DNA of 64,000 nucleotides, taken from the NCBI RefSeq assembly GCF_030700245.1, contig NZ_JAUYZI010000025.1, positions 36,867 to 100,866 of the forward strand, read 5' to 3'. Of this stretch, positions 8,262-16,450 are shown piece after piece. Position numbers and translations under genes: made by a program. The notes under the pieces were generated by a model. That model made no database searches, was not told the DNA's origin, and saw only the letters and a program-made list of their open reading frames with translations. Within the stretch, counting starts at the first letter, position 1, and each line of letters opens with the position of its first letter. The DNA comes from Methylobacterium amylolyticum (GTDB taxonomy: Bacteria > Pseudomonadota > Alphaproteobacteria > Rhizobiales > Beijerinckiaceae).

Positions 8262-8735
8262 TCAGGGCTTGCCGGCGGGCGCGCCCGGTGCAGACTTGGC
8301 CGCGGTGACGAAGGTGCCGGCATAGGCGCGCCCGTCCGCGGCCTTGGCCTCGCAGGCGATGGCGGTCTTGCCGGGCTCCGGCGTCGAGAAGCGGCAGGCG
8401 CCGATCGCCAGGGTCGGCGCTCCGGCCGCGCCTTCCGAGACGACGTTGATCGGCTGGAGCGGATCGGTCTCCTCGGTCGCCTCCTGCTGGGCGCCGTTGC
8501 CGGAGAAGCTCAGAATCCGGCCATCGGAGGCGGTGAAATCGAAGCTCGTGCGGTTGCGGCTCACCGCGTTCATCAGCGTGCCGGCGCAGCCCGCCGAGGC
8601 GTCGCGGCCGGCGATCACCAGCTTCTCGCAGGTGCCGTCGAGCCTGAGCGCCGCCTGGGCCGAGGCCGCCTGGGGCAGGCAGAGGCCCGCGCAGACGAGG
8701 GCGAGGCGGAACGGGGCCGTGAGCGTGTCGCGCAT
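8262..8735 (-). CDS. Exported hypothetical protein
   Basis: A 157-residue protein with a signal peptide (MRDTLTAPFRLALVCAGLCLPQAASAQA, cleavage near ASA-QA). The mature chain has four cysteines in two close pairs (TCEKL with SAGCAGT, and GACRFS with IACEAKA), consistent with two periplasmic disulfides. No family is recognised. The start at 8735 places the basic n-region right before the hydrophobic core; an in-frame ATG 11 codons upstream would add MPPNWEDTRDT and weaken the signal peptide. It lies between the cnoX and hydroquinone reductase genes. Confidence 0.7.
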   Translation of the reverse strand: MRDTLTAPFRLALVCAGLCLPQAASAQAALRLDGTCEKLVIAGRDASAGCAGTLMNAVSRNRTSFDFTASDGRILSFSGNGAQQEATEETDPLQPINVVSEGAAGAPTLAIGACRFSTPEPGKTAIACEAKAADGRAYAGTFVTAAKSAPGAPAGKP

Positions 8736-8784
8736 GGTGTCGCGTGTGTCCTCCCAATTCGGCGGCATGTAGGTGCCGGATACC

Positions 8785-9768
8785 TCACGTCGAGGTCCCG
8801 AAGCGGAGGGCCCGGTCGTTGGGGGCCGCGAAGTCGAGGTCGGGTCCGATCGGCACGATCCCGGTCGGGTTGATGGTCGCGTGGCTCCCGTAATAGTGCC
8901 GCTTGATGTGCGCGAGGTTCACCGTGCCGGCCACGCCCGGGAGGGCGTAGAGATCGCGCAGGTAATGCGACAGGTTGGGATAGTCGGCGATCCGGCGACG
9001 GTTGCACTTGAAGTGACCGACATAGACCGCGTCGAACCGCACCAGCGTGGTGAACAGGCGGATATCCGCCTCGGTCAGGGCGCTCCCGCACAGGTAGCGG
9101 CCGCGGTCGAGCCGCGCCTCCAGCGCGTCGAGCTCATCGAACAGGGCCGCCACCGCCTCCTCGTAGGGCGCTTGAGCCGTGGCGAAGCCGGCTTTGTAGA
9201 CCCCGTTGTTGACCCGGTCGTAGACCCGGGCGTTCAGGGCGTCGATCTCGGAGCGTAGCGCCTTTAGGTAGAGGTCCGGGCCGGACGCGCCGAACGCGTC
9301 GTTCAGCATCCGCAGGATCTCGGACGACTCGTTCGAGACGATGGTCGCCCGCTCCCGATCCCAGAGGGCGGGCACGGTGACGCGGCCGGTGTAGTGCGGG
9401 TCGGCGGCGCGGTAGACCTCGTAGAGCCGGGCCGCGCCGTGGATCGGGTCCGGCGTCGCGCCGGGCGTGTCGCCGAACACCCAGCCCTGCGCGCCCATCA
9501 AGGGGTCCACCACCGAGACGCCGATCGCTCCCTCCAGGCCCTTCAGCGCCCGCCCGATCAGCGTCCGGTGCGCCCACGGGCAGGCCAGCGAGACGTAGAG
9601 GAGGTAGCGCCCCGGCTCGGCCCGGAACCCGCCCGTCCCCGATGGCCCCGGCGCGCCGTCGGCCGTCACCCAGTTGCGGAAGGCAGAGGCCTGGCGCTCG
9701 AAGCGCCCCCCGGTCGCGGCGGTGTCGTACCACCGGTCGTGCCAGACGCCGTCGACGAGCAGTCCCAT
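8785..9768 (-). CDS. Glutathionyl-hydroquinone reductase (Xi-class GST)
   Basis: A 327-residue cytosolic enzyme that reduces glutathionyl-hydroquinones to hydroquinone using glutathione. The active-site Cys63 lies in YVSLACPWAHRTLI, the hallmark of the YqjG/EcmX class. The C-terminal all-alpha GST domain is visible from about residue 170 (YDRVNNGVYKAGFATAQAPYEEAV, LTEADIRLFTTLVRFDAVYVGHFKCNRR, ending in NPTGIVPIGPDLDF). Length fits the family. Start MGLLVDGVWHD at 9768 matches the usual N-terminus. The 221 bases upstream separate it from a divergent small gene. Confidence 0.93.
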   Translation of the reverse strand: MGLLVDGVWHDRWYDTAATGGRFERQASAFRNWVTADGAPGPSGTGGFRAEPGRYLLYVSLACPWAHRTLIGRALKGLEGAIGVSVVDPLMGAQGWVFGDTPGATPDPIHGAARLYEVYRAADPHYTGRVTVPALWDRERATIVSNESSEILRMLNDAFGASGPDLYLKALRSEIDALNARVYDRVNNGVYKAGFATAQAPYEEAVAALFDELDALEARLDRGRYLCGSALTEADIRLFTTLVRFDAVYVGHFKCNRRRIADYPNLSHYLRDLYALPGVAGTVNLAHIKRHYYGSHATINPTGIVPIGPDLDFAAPNDRALRFGTST

Positions 9769-9989
9769 GGCCGCACTCCGCCCGATCAGAAGTCCGTGGC
9801 GGCGAGACCGCCACGTCGGGAGGTCTCGCACGCCCGGATCCGCCGCGCGAGGGGGCGCCCAGCGTCGCGCAGGGCAGGGCTGCGCCCGAGCTTCTGTTGC
9901 ACCGCAGCAAAAAGGTTCATCGTGCCCATCACGCTCCGCGCTCGCGGGCCCCGCGCCCGGGGACGAGAGGCAGACGAGAGAGGTCTACG

Positions 9990-10214
9990 ATGTCACTGGC
10001 GCTGGTGCCCGTCGCCGAGGCGGCCCTGTTCACACTCGGCTGCATGGCGATCCACGCGCTCCGGCGTCACGCGGACGCGGTCACGGCGATGCTGGCGGGA
10101 CTGGCCACGCTGCTCGTCCTGATGGTCGGCATCGCCTGCGCCCCCGAACCGCTCGCCAAGTATCAGGCGGCGAACGCGATCGATTACGCCCGCGGCGACT
10201 TGGCGATCTACTGA
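9990..10214 (+). CDS. Small membrane-associated hypothetical protein (74 aa)
   Basis: MSLALVPVAEAALFTLGCMAI then a basic stretch (HALRRHAD) and a second hydrophobic segment (VTAMLAGLATLLVLMVGIACA), followed by a soluble tail ending YARGDLAIY. This suggests two membrane spans or a signal anchor. A purine-rich GAGAGAGG precedes the ATG. No family is recognised. The gene is free-standing between the divergent reductase and the WcbI-like gene. Confidence 0.5.
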   Translation: MSLALVPVAEAALFTLGCMAIHALRRHADAVTAMLAGLATLLVLMVGIACAPEPLAKYQAANAIDYARGDLAIY

Positions 10215-10346
10215 CGTCCCGCCCGTCGCCGTCCGGTCGCGCCCGTCCGGGCGGCGTGCCCGATCTCGACCAGCCGCCAGCGGTTGCACGTCCGACTGTT
10301 TCGCCCGATAGACGGCGGGAGGGAGAGCCACGCGTATCAGGATCAG

Positions 10347-11645
10347 ATGACGGACGCCGCCGCGGATCGGATCAGAGCCCGAAAGAATCTGGTCGTGGTC
10401 ATGAACTGTCAGGGCCAGGAGGTGATCCGCTATCTTCGGTCGAGCCGCAACATCTCCTGCCAATACAATCTGACCTACATTTCCAGTATCGTCCTCAAGG
10501 ACGACGAGAGCGCCAAGCAGGCGGCGCTGGCGACGCTCTCGACGGCGCACGTCGTCATCGCCCAGGACGTGACCAGCGTCGCTTGGCTGCGCAACGATGC
10601 CATCGCGCAAGTCATACCGAAACATTGCCGTTTCTTCCGGTTCTGCTTCTGGCGGTTCTACGGTTTCTGGCCGGTCTCCGCGACCCGGTTTCACGATCAG
10701 ATGTGGTACGTCGCCGACGAGTTCGGCCCGTCGCCGGATTTCCGCGGCTACGCCCAGAACAGCGTGCCGCCGGAGGTCATCGTCCGCAACTTCGAGGAGC
10801 AGGTCGAGAAATTCGCCTACATAGAGCGATTTTCCGAGATCAAGATGCTGCCTTTCTTCCTCGACAATTACAGATCGAATAAGATCTTCACCGATGAGTG
10901 GCATCCGACATCGTTTTTCTTCTTTGTTGTCGCGCGCTACATCCTCGCCGAACTCGGGCTTCCGGTCGATGTCGAATTGCTGCCCGATGACGGGGTCGAC
11001 AACTTCCGCCATCGGCTCGTGCTCGATGCCGTGACCGAGGAACTCGGCCTGACCTACGATCAGAGCCTGATCCAGTTCCACGACACCTGTCTCGATCGGG
11101 AGACCCTGTACGATTACTTCAAGTTCGCCGAGGCTTGCTACGACCGCCGCATCCCGTGGATCTACCCGCGCAACAGCTTCCACGAGTGGCGCTACGCGAA
11201 GGGACGCGAGGTGCGCGAAGTCGACGTGACGGGGTTCGGCCGGCGCGTCGAGGCGGCCCGCCCGACGCGGGCCACAGCCGGGCCGCTCCGGTGGCTCGAC
11301 GCGCTGGGCGGGCGCCGCCGGGCCGCCGCCGACGAGGCGTCGTGGGTGCTCGACCTGCGCGATTTCCGCAGGATCTCCGCCCTGGACATCCGGCTGACCG
11401 GCGGGGCGCGCGCCGAGCCGGTCGACCTCGAACTGCGCGTCTCCCTCGACGGGCGCGCGTGGCGCGACGTGGCGACCCTGCGCCTCGTGCCGGACGGCTC
11501 CGATCCGGAGGCCCCGGTCGCCGCCGTGTTCGCGGATCCGGTCTTCGCGCGCCACGTCCGCGTCGATCCGCCCGCGGGCGGCGGCGTGAGGGTGGCCGGG
11601 GCGGAGGTCTACACCCGCGCGCTCGTGCAGGGCATCGACGCGTAG
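10347..11645 (+). CDS. WcbI-like polysaccharide biosynthesis protein with C-terminal beta-sandwich domain
   Basis: A 432-residue protein. The N-terminal part begins NLVVVMNCQGQEVIRYL, resembling the GNCQ nucleotide-type motif of WcbI-family enzymes (putative acyl/acetyltransferases of capsule synthesis), with later THXP-type segments such as TDEWHPTSFFFFVVARYI. From about residue 330 a separate domain follows (WVLDLRDFRRISALDIRLTGG, LRVSLDGRAWRDVATL, FARHVRVDP), which reads like a discoidin/F5-8-type carbohydrate-binding sandwich. Part of the gene is clearly lower in GC (53 of 120 bases at 10801-10920), hinting at horizontal transfer. The ATG at 10347 is chosen over a TTG at 10284. Confidence 0.6.
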   Translation: MTDAAADRIRARKNLVVVMNCQGQEVIRYLRSSRNISCQYNLTYISSIVLKDDESAKQAALATLSTAHVVIAQDVTSVAWLRNDAIAQVIPKHCRFFRFCFWRFYGFWPVSATRFHDQMWYVADEFGPSPDFRGYAQNSVPPEVIVRNFEEQVEKFAYIERFSEIKMLPFFLDNYRSNKIFTDEWHPTSFFFFVVARYILAELGLPVDVELLPDDGVDNFRHRLVLDAVTEELGLTYDQSLIQFHDTCLDRETLYDYFKFAEACYDRRIPWIYPRNSFHEWRYAKGREVREVDVTGFGRRVEAARPTRATAGPLRWLDALGGRRRAAADEASWVLDLRDFRRISALDIRLTGGARAEPVDLELRVSLDGRAWRDVATLRLVPDGSDPEAPVAAVFADPVFARHVRVDPPAGGGVRVAGAEVYTRALVQGIDA

Positions 11646-11750
11646 AGGGTCGAGGGCACGGACCCGCCGCGCCGGACGGCTTCGGTCCGCGGCGACGATC
11701 CGGCCGCAGCCCCGCGGACCGGAATTCCGTGAACGCGCACGGATTGATCG

Positions 11751-12734
11751 GTGCTGCCGCGACGCTACAAGCGGGCGGTGCCAGCCCTGCATCCGTCCCC
11801 GCCGCGAAGGCTCCGCTCCAGCGGCCCGCTGGCGGTCCTCGCCCTCCTCGCCTTCCTCGTGCCGGGCCCGCTTGGGCCCGCGCGCGCCGCGCCCTCCGAG
11901 GGCGCGACCGAGACCGTCGAGCAGGCGCTCTGCCGGCTGATCGAGGATTCCGCCAAGGCCCGCGGGCTGCCGGTGCCGTTCCTGACCCGGCTGATCTGGC
12001 GGGAATCGAGCTTCCGGGTGGGCGTCGTCAGCCGGGCCGGCGCGCAGGGTGTCGCCCAGTTCATGCCGGGCACCGCCCGCGAGCGCGGCCTCGCCGACCC
12101 GTTCGATCCCGAGCAGGCGATCCCGCATGCCGCCCACCTGCTCGCCGACCTGCGGCGGCAGTTCGGCAATCTCGGGCTGGCCGCCGCGGCCTACAACGGC
12201 GGTGCCGGCCGGGTGACGGGCTGGCTCGCCGGCACCGGCGGCCTGCCCGCCGAGACCCGCGCCTATGTGCTGGCGATCACCGGCGCGCCCGCCGAGGATT
12301 GGCGCGGGGCGGGCGGCGGCACGGTCGAGTTCCCGGAGGGCGGCGCGCCGGAGAAGGCCACGCCGGAGAAGCGTGCCGCGCCGGCGCCGGAGCCGGCCCA
12401 GAGCTGCCTCCAGGTGACGGCCGCCCTGCGCATCCCCGGCCGCGGCGATCGCTTCGCCCTGGGCGGCACCGAGGGCCCGGCCGCGCCCTGGGGCATCCAG
12501 CTCGCCGGAAACTTCTCCAAGGCCTTGGCGCTCCAGAGCTTCTCCCGCGCCCGGGCGAGCTACGCGGGCGTGATCGGCGAGGTGCGGCCGATGATCATCG
12601 GCACCCGTCTGCGCAGCCGCGGCACCCGCGCGTTCTACCGCGTGCGCATCCCCGCGGAGACCCGGCAGGCGGCGGACGCGCTGTGCGGCCGGATCCGGCA
12701 GGTCGGCGGCGCCTGCATCGTCCTGCGGACCTGA
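11751..12734 (+). CDS. Lytic transglycosylase (SLT) with C-terminal SPOR-like domain
   Basis: 327 residues: a basic N-terminus and signal peptide (LAVLALLAFLVPGPLGPARAAP), an SLT domain at about 60-190 with catalytic Glu in LIWRESSFRVGVVSRAGAQGVAQFMPGTA and the AAAAYNGGAGRVTGW motif, a Pro/Glu/Lys linker, and a C-terminal SPOR-like repeat (WGIQLAGNFSKALALQSFSRARASY, ACIVLRT). It would cleave peptidoglycan in the periplasm and bind denuded glycan at division sites. The GTG start at 11751 gives the only sensible signal peptide; start uncertainty is a few codons. Confidence 0.88.
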   Translation: MLPRRYKRAVPALHPSPPRRLRSSGPLAVLALLAFLVPGPLGPARAAPSEGATETVEQALCRLIEDSAKARGLPVPFLTRLIWRESSFRVGVVSRAGAQGVAQFMPGTARERGLADPFDPEQAIPHAAHLLADLRRQFGNLGLAAAAYNGGAGRVTGWLAGTGGLPAETRAYVLAITGAPAEDWRGAGGGTVEFPEGGAPEKATPEKRAAPAPEPAQSCLQVTAALRIPGRGDRFALGGTEGPAAPWGIQLAGNFSKALALQSFSRARASYAGVIGEVRPMIIGTRLRSRGTRAFYRVRIPAETRQAADALCGRIRQVGGACIVLRT

Positions 12735-12819
12735 TTTTTCTCCGCGCCGCCGCGGGCCGGACATCAATCCGCCCCGAGCCGGGGGCGGTATGCGCCGGAT
12801 CGGTGCAACCGGACGGGAC

Positions 12820-13722
12820 ATGACACGGCTCCTCACAGCCTTCGCCAGCATCCTCTGCCTCGGCCTCGCGGCCCTGGGCTTCTCCGCCGCCTCGCCGCTT
12901 TCCCTGTTCGACGCGATCGGCCCGCGCGATTCCGGCGGCCGGCTCGCGGCCCGCAACCTCGCCTTCGGCGAGGGCCCGCGGCGGCGCCTCGACGTCTACG
13001 TCCCGGCGGCGGGCGCCGAGGGTGCGCCGGTGCTGGTGTTCTTCTACGGCGGGTCGTGGCAGAGCGGATCGAAGGACGACTACGCCTTCGTCGGCCACGC
13101 CCTCGCCGCCCAGGGCTTCGTGACGGTGCTGCCCGATTACCGCCTCTTCCCCGCGGTGCGCTTCCCGGGCTTCCTGGAGGACGGGGCGGCGGCGGTCGCG
13201 TGGGTGCGCGACAACATCGCCGGCTACGGCGGCGATCCGCGCCGGATCGTGCTCGCGGGCCACTCGGCCGGGGCCTACAACGCGGTGATGCTCGGCCTCG
13301 ACCCCCGCTACCTCACCGCGGCCGGCGTCGACCCGAAGGCGATCCGCGCGGTGGCCGGCCTGTCCGGGCCCTACGACTTCCTGCCGCTCGACCAGGACAC
13401 GACGATCAAGGTGTTCGGCGAGGCCGCGGACCTTCCGGCGACGCAGCCGATGCAGTTCGCCGGTCCGCTCTCGCCCCCGGCCTTCCTGGCGACCGGCGAC
13501 GGCGACACCACGGTGCGCCCCCGCCACACCGTGAGCCTCGCGGCCAAGCTGCGCGCGGCGCACGTGCCGGTGCAGGAGCGGATCTACCCCGGCCTCGATC
13601 ACCGGGACACGCTGCTGGCGCTGTCGGTGACCTTCCGCTCCAAGGCGCCGGAACTCGCCGAGATGTCCGCCTTCCTGATGCGGCAGGCGGGCGGGCGCAC
13701 GCAGTTCTCGATGCGGCACTGA
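12820..13722 (+). CDS. Alpha/beta hydrolase (carboxylesterase/lipase-like, BD-FAE type)
   Basis: A 300-residue protein with an N-terminal signal or anchor (LLTAFASILCLGLAALGFSAA). Conserved hydrolase parts are visible: the oxyanion strand VLVFFYGGSWQSGSKDDY (an HGG-type variant with Tyr-Gly-Gly), the nucleophile elbow AGHSAGAYNAVM, an acidic residue in ATGDGDTTV and the His in YPGLDHRDTLL. The substrate is unknown, probably a short-chain ester or peptide derivative. Starts at 12790 or 12820 are both possible; 12820 has a GGACGGG site upstream. It is convergent with the oxidoreductase at 13746. Confidence 0.85.
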   Translation: MTRLLTAFASILCLGLAALGFSAASPLSLFDAIGPRDSGGRLAARNLAFGEGPRRRLDVYVPAAGAEGAPVLVFFYGGSWQSGSKDDYAFVGHALAAQGFVTVLPDYRLFPAVRFPGFLEDGAAAVAWVRDNIAGYGGDPRRIVLAGHSAGAYNAVMLGLDPRYLTAAGVDPKAIRAVAGLSGPYDFLPLDQDTTIKVFGEAADLPATQPMQFAGPLSPPAFLATGDGDTTVRPRHTVSLAAKLRAAHVPVQERIYPGLDHRDTLLALSVTFRSKAPELAEMSAFLMRQAGGRTQFSMRH

Positions 13723-13745
13723 GCGGGCTCAGGGCCCGCCCCCGC

Positions 13746-15047
13746 TCAGGCCGGCTCCTCCGGCTCGGGTCCGCGGGTCGCGTCGAGGCCTGAGCCGGCC
13801 CCCGGCGGCGGCCCGACCTTGACGGGGGCGCCCGTGCGCGCCGCCTCGTAGATCGCCTCCATCAGCACCTGATCCTGGAGACCCTCCTCGCCGGGGGTGC
13901 GCGGGCGCAGGTTGTCCTGGATGCAGCGGGAGAAGTGGTCGATCTCCAGGGCGAACTGGTTCTTCGGCGCCAGCACCTTCTCGTCGCGCGCCGCCGACCT
14001 CCCGTCCGGATGGGCGACGAACAGGCGCTGGCCGCGATAGGCGAAGGCGTTCTGGAGATCGATCGCGCCGCCCTGCGTATGCACGGTCAGGGAGCGCGCC
14101 TCGTGCACCCCGTAGCTCGTCATGCACTGGGCGATCACCCCGGACGGGAAGCGCAGGGTGAAGCTGACGCTCTCCTCGACCTCGCGGAACTTCGGGTCGT
14201 CCGGCGGCGAGAAGATCTGCGCCGTGACCGATTCCGGCTCCTCGCCCAGCAGCGCCCGGGTCCCGTTGAGGCAGTAGAGGCCGATGTCGGGCAGGGCGCC
14301 GCCCCCGGCCAGCGCCTTGCGCAGGCGCCACTGCTCGGGCAGCCCGGTGGTCTGGCCGTTGAAGGCCTGGATCAGCCGCGGCCGGCCGTAGGCGCCGGAG
14401 CGGGCGAGCCGCGTCACCGCGCGGTTGTAGGGCTCGTACTGGCAGCGGTAGGCGATCATCAGTTTGACGCCGGCCCGGTCGCAGGCGGCGATCATCTCGC
14501 GGCACTCCCCCGAGGCCACCGCCATCGGCTTCTCGCAGAGCACGTGCTTGCCCGCGCCCGCGGCTGCCAGCACGTTGTCCCGGTGCACGGCGTTCGGCGT
14601 CACCACGTAGACCGCGCCGACCTCCGGGTTGGCCTTCAGCGTCTCCCAGTCGCCGTAGCCGTAAACCGCCGCCTCGGGCACGCCGTATTGCCGGGCCGCG
14701 AGGCGGGCCTTGTCCGGGCTGCCGGACATCACCGCCACGAGCCGGGAGCGCTTGGTCTCGCCGAAGGCCGGCAGGATCTCGTCGAGGCTCAGGCGGCCGA
14801 GACCGACGACGCAGTAGCCGACCCGCTGCCCCGGGGGCTGCGGCGCGGGGGTCGGGGCGGGCGGCACGTCCCCCGGCCCCCGCCAGTTCGGGAACGCGAC
14901 CCGGCCGCCCTGCACCGCGCCGGTGTCGGCGGGCACCGTCGGGCCGGGGGGCGCCGCGGCCCGCGCACCGCCGCCGACCGCCGCGGTGGCGAGCGCGCCG
15001 CCCGCGGCCAGCAGGTTGCGCCGGGAAAGTTTCGCGTCGTCCGCCAT
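13746..15047 (-). CDS. Gfo/Idh/MocA family oxidoreductase, Tat-exported
   Basis: A 433-residue protein starting with a twin-arginine signal (KLSRRNLLAAGGALATAAVGGGARA). The Rossmann domain follows at about 75 (VGYCVVGLGRLSLDEILPAF), with the family lysine motif AAAGAGKHVLCEKPMAVASGEC and the C-terminal sheet domain. It resembles glucose-fructose oxidoreductase-like periplasmic enzymes that carry tightly bound NADP. The C-terminal 15 residues are acidic and Pro-rich. The substrate is probably a sugar or polyol, inferred from the family only. It sits about 90 bases downstream of the PAP2 gene on the same strand. Confidence 0.9.
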   Translation of the reverse strand: MADDAKLSRRNLLAAGGALATAAVGGGARAAAPPGPTVPADTGAVQGGRVAFPNWRGPGDVPPAPTPAPQPPGQRVGYCVVGLGRLSLDEILPAFGETKRSRLVAVMSGSPDKARLAARQYGVPEAAVYGYGDWETLKANPEVGAVYVVTPNAVHRDNVLAAAGAGKHVLCEKPMAVASGECREMIAACDRAGVKLMIAYRCQYEPYNRAVTRLARSGAYGRPRLIQAFNGQTTGLPEQWRLRKALAGGGALPDIGLYCLNGTRALLGEEPESVTAQIFSPPDDPKFREVEESVSFTLRFPSGVIAQCMTSYGVHEARSLTVHTQGGAIDLQNAFAYRGQRLFVAHPDGRSAARDEKVLAPKNQFALEIDHFSRCIQDNLRPRTPGEEGLQDQVLMEAIYEAARTGAPVKVGPPPGAGSGLDATRGPEPEEPA

Positions 15048-15138
15048 GAGCCTCCGCCGGTCTCGCCGTGGTCCGAGAACCCCGGGAACGAGGCGCGGAT
15101 CGGGGCGGTTCCGGGTCGCGGGGCCGCACCCGCCCGGC

Positions 15139-15906
15139 TCAGGCCGGGGGCGGCGGGTCCGGCGCCTCCACCTCGCCGCGGCGCTGCAACTGGAGGGCCA
15201 GGAACCAGCACAGCGACGCCCAGGCCGCCCCGACGCACCACCCGGCGAGCACGTCGCTCGGCCAGTGCACGCCGAGATAGACGCGGCTGGCCCCGACGAG
15301 CAGCGTCATGCTCACCCCGAGGAACAGCAGCAGCGCCTTGACGCGGCGGCGGCGCTCCACCCGCGCGGCGAGGGTGGCGAGGGTCAGGTAGGCGATCGCC
15401 GACATGGTGGCGTGGCCCGACGGGAAGCTCGCGGTGAACACCTCCATGCCGTGCGGTACCAGATCGGGCCGCGGGCGGTGGTAGAACACCTTCAGCACGG
15501 TCGAGAGCAGTTCGCCGCCGCCCACCGCCGCGACCACGAACGCCGCGATCCGCCGCCGTCCGGACAGGGCGAGGTAGCCGGCGACCGCGCAGGTGATGAA
15601 CAGCACGGTGAAGACGCTGCCGAGCCCGGTGATGTCGCGCATCGTCTCTTCGAGCCAGGGCGGCCCGATCGGGTCGGCGAGGTCGGCCGGGTTGCGCAGG
15701 GCCAGCAGGATCTTCCGGTCGAGGGCGGCGGTCGAGCCCTCGCCGACCTCGCGGGCCAGCGCGAAGAAGCCGTAGCCCAGGGTGCTGAGCGCCAGCAGGG
15801 CGACGAGGGGGCCAACCTCGTTGAGGCGCAGGCGCAGCCACACCGCCATCGCCCGCCCGAACAGCGGGTTGCCGCGGAGCCGTCCGGGGGGCTGCACCAA
15901 GCGCAT
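15139..15906 (-). CDS. PAP2-family phosphatase, integral membrane
   Basis: A 255-residue membrane protein with the three PAP2 signatures: KVFYHRPRPD, SFPSGHATM and SRVYLGVHWPSDVLAGWCVG. These build the vanadium-haloperoxidase-like active site facing the periplasm that removes phosphate from lipid phosphates such as undecaprenyl or phosphatidyl-glycerol phosphates. Five to six hydrophobic helices are visible. Its ATG overlaps the stop of the upstream 2H phosphoesterase gene by one base (TGATG), indicating translational coupling. Confidence 0.92.
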   Translation of the reverse strand: MRLVQPPGRLRGNPLFGRAMAVWLRLRLNEVGPLVALLALSTLGYGFFALAREVGEGSTAALDRKILLALRNPADLADPIGPPWLEETMRDITGLGSVFTVLFITCAVAGYLALSGRRRIAAFVVAAVGGGELLSTVLKVFYHRPRPDLVPHGMEVFTASFPSGHATMSAIAYLTLATLAARVERRRRVKALLLFLGVSMTLLVGASRVYLGVHWPSDVLAGWCVGAAWASLCWFLALQLQRRGEVEAPDPPPPA

Positions 15907-16436
15907 CACGCGTTCTCCCCGAAGGCCGCCCGCGCCACCCGCTCCCACGGGCCGCCGAGGTAGCGCCACAGCAGCACGCCCGGCGCGGTGAAGCGGAACG
16001 GCGCGAACGCGCCTTCGAGATCGGCGTGCAGCGCCCGGGCGGTCTCCGGCGCGACCTTGTTCTGCACCGTCACGTGCGGGCGCCAGCCCTGCCGGTCCTG
16101 CGGGGTGAGATGGTCCGAGAAGCTTCGGGCGAGGCGCGCGCGGAATCCCGTCAGCGCCTCCGAGTCGAGGACGTAGGCGACGCCGCGGCCGGTGAAGCGC
16201 AGGCCGGTCACCGCGACCTCCGGCGGGGACAGGGTGCGCGCGAGCGTCGCCACGGTCTCGATCACCGCCCGCTCCCGATCGCCCGGCAGGTGATGGAACA
16301 GGGTGGCGTGGGCCGGGATCCGGTTCAGCGCCTCGGGGAAGTGCCGGCGGCGCTCGCCGTCGAAGCGCGCGAAGGTCGCCGGATCGAAATCCAGCGTCAG
16401 GATCAGGGGGGCGGGGTCCGACATCCGGGGCGACAT
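15906..16436 (-). CDS. 2'-5' RNA ligase / 2H phosphoesterase family protein
   Basis: A 176-residue cytosolic protein with two HxTx motifs spaced as in the 2H superfamily: HATLFHHL near residue 43 and HVTVQNKV near 122. Members act as cyclic phosphodiesterases or reversible RNA ligases in vitro; the cellular substrate is unknown. Starts at 16436 (MSPRMSDP) and 16424 are both possible. It is 14 bases downstream of the photoproduct-lyase-family gene and coupled to the PAP2 gene, so the three probably form one operon. Confidence 0.88.
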   Translation of the reverse strand: MSPRMSDPAPLILTLDFDPATFARFDGERRRHFPEALNRIPAHATLFHHLPGDRERAVIETVATLARTLSPPEVAVTGLRFTGRGVAYVLDSEALTGFRARLARSFSDHLTPQDRQGWRPHVTVQNKVAPETARALHADLEGAFAPFRFTAPGVLLWRYLGGPWERVARAAFGENA

Positions 16437-16450
16437 GGCGTCCGGCCTGC

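Noticed and set aside
9896..9908. GTTGC-N3-GCAGC imperfect dyad before the small membrane gene
   Set aside because: One mismatch in five-base arms; TGC-N3-GCA is expected many times by chance in this composition.
9993..12956. A 987-codon open frame on the minus strand covering several forward genes
   Set aside because: The translation is Arg/Gly/Pro/Ala-rich with no domain, and the forward strand holds recognisable genes (WcbI-like, SLT). Long antisense frames are expected at this GC content.
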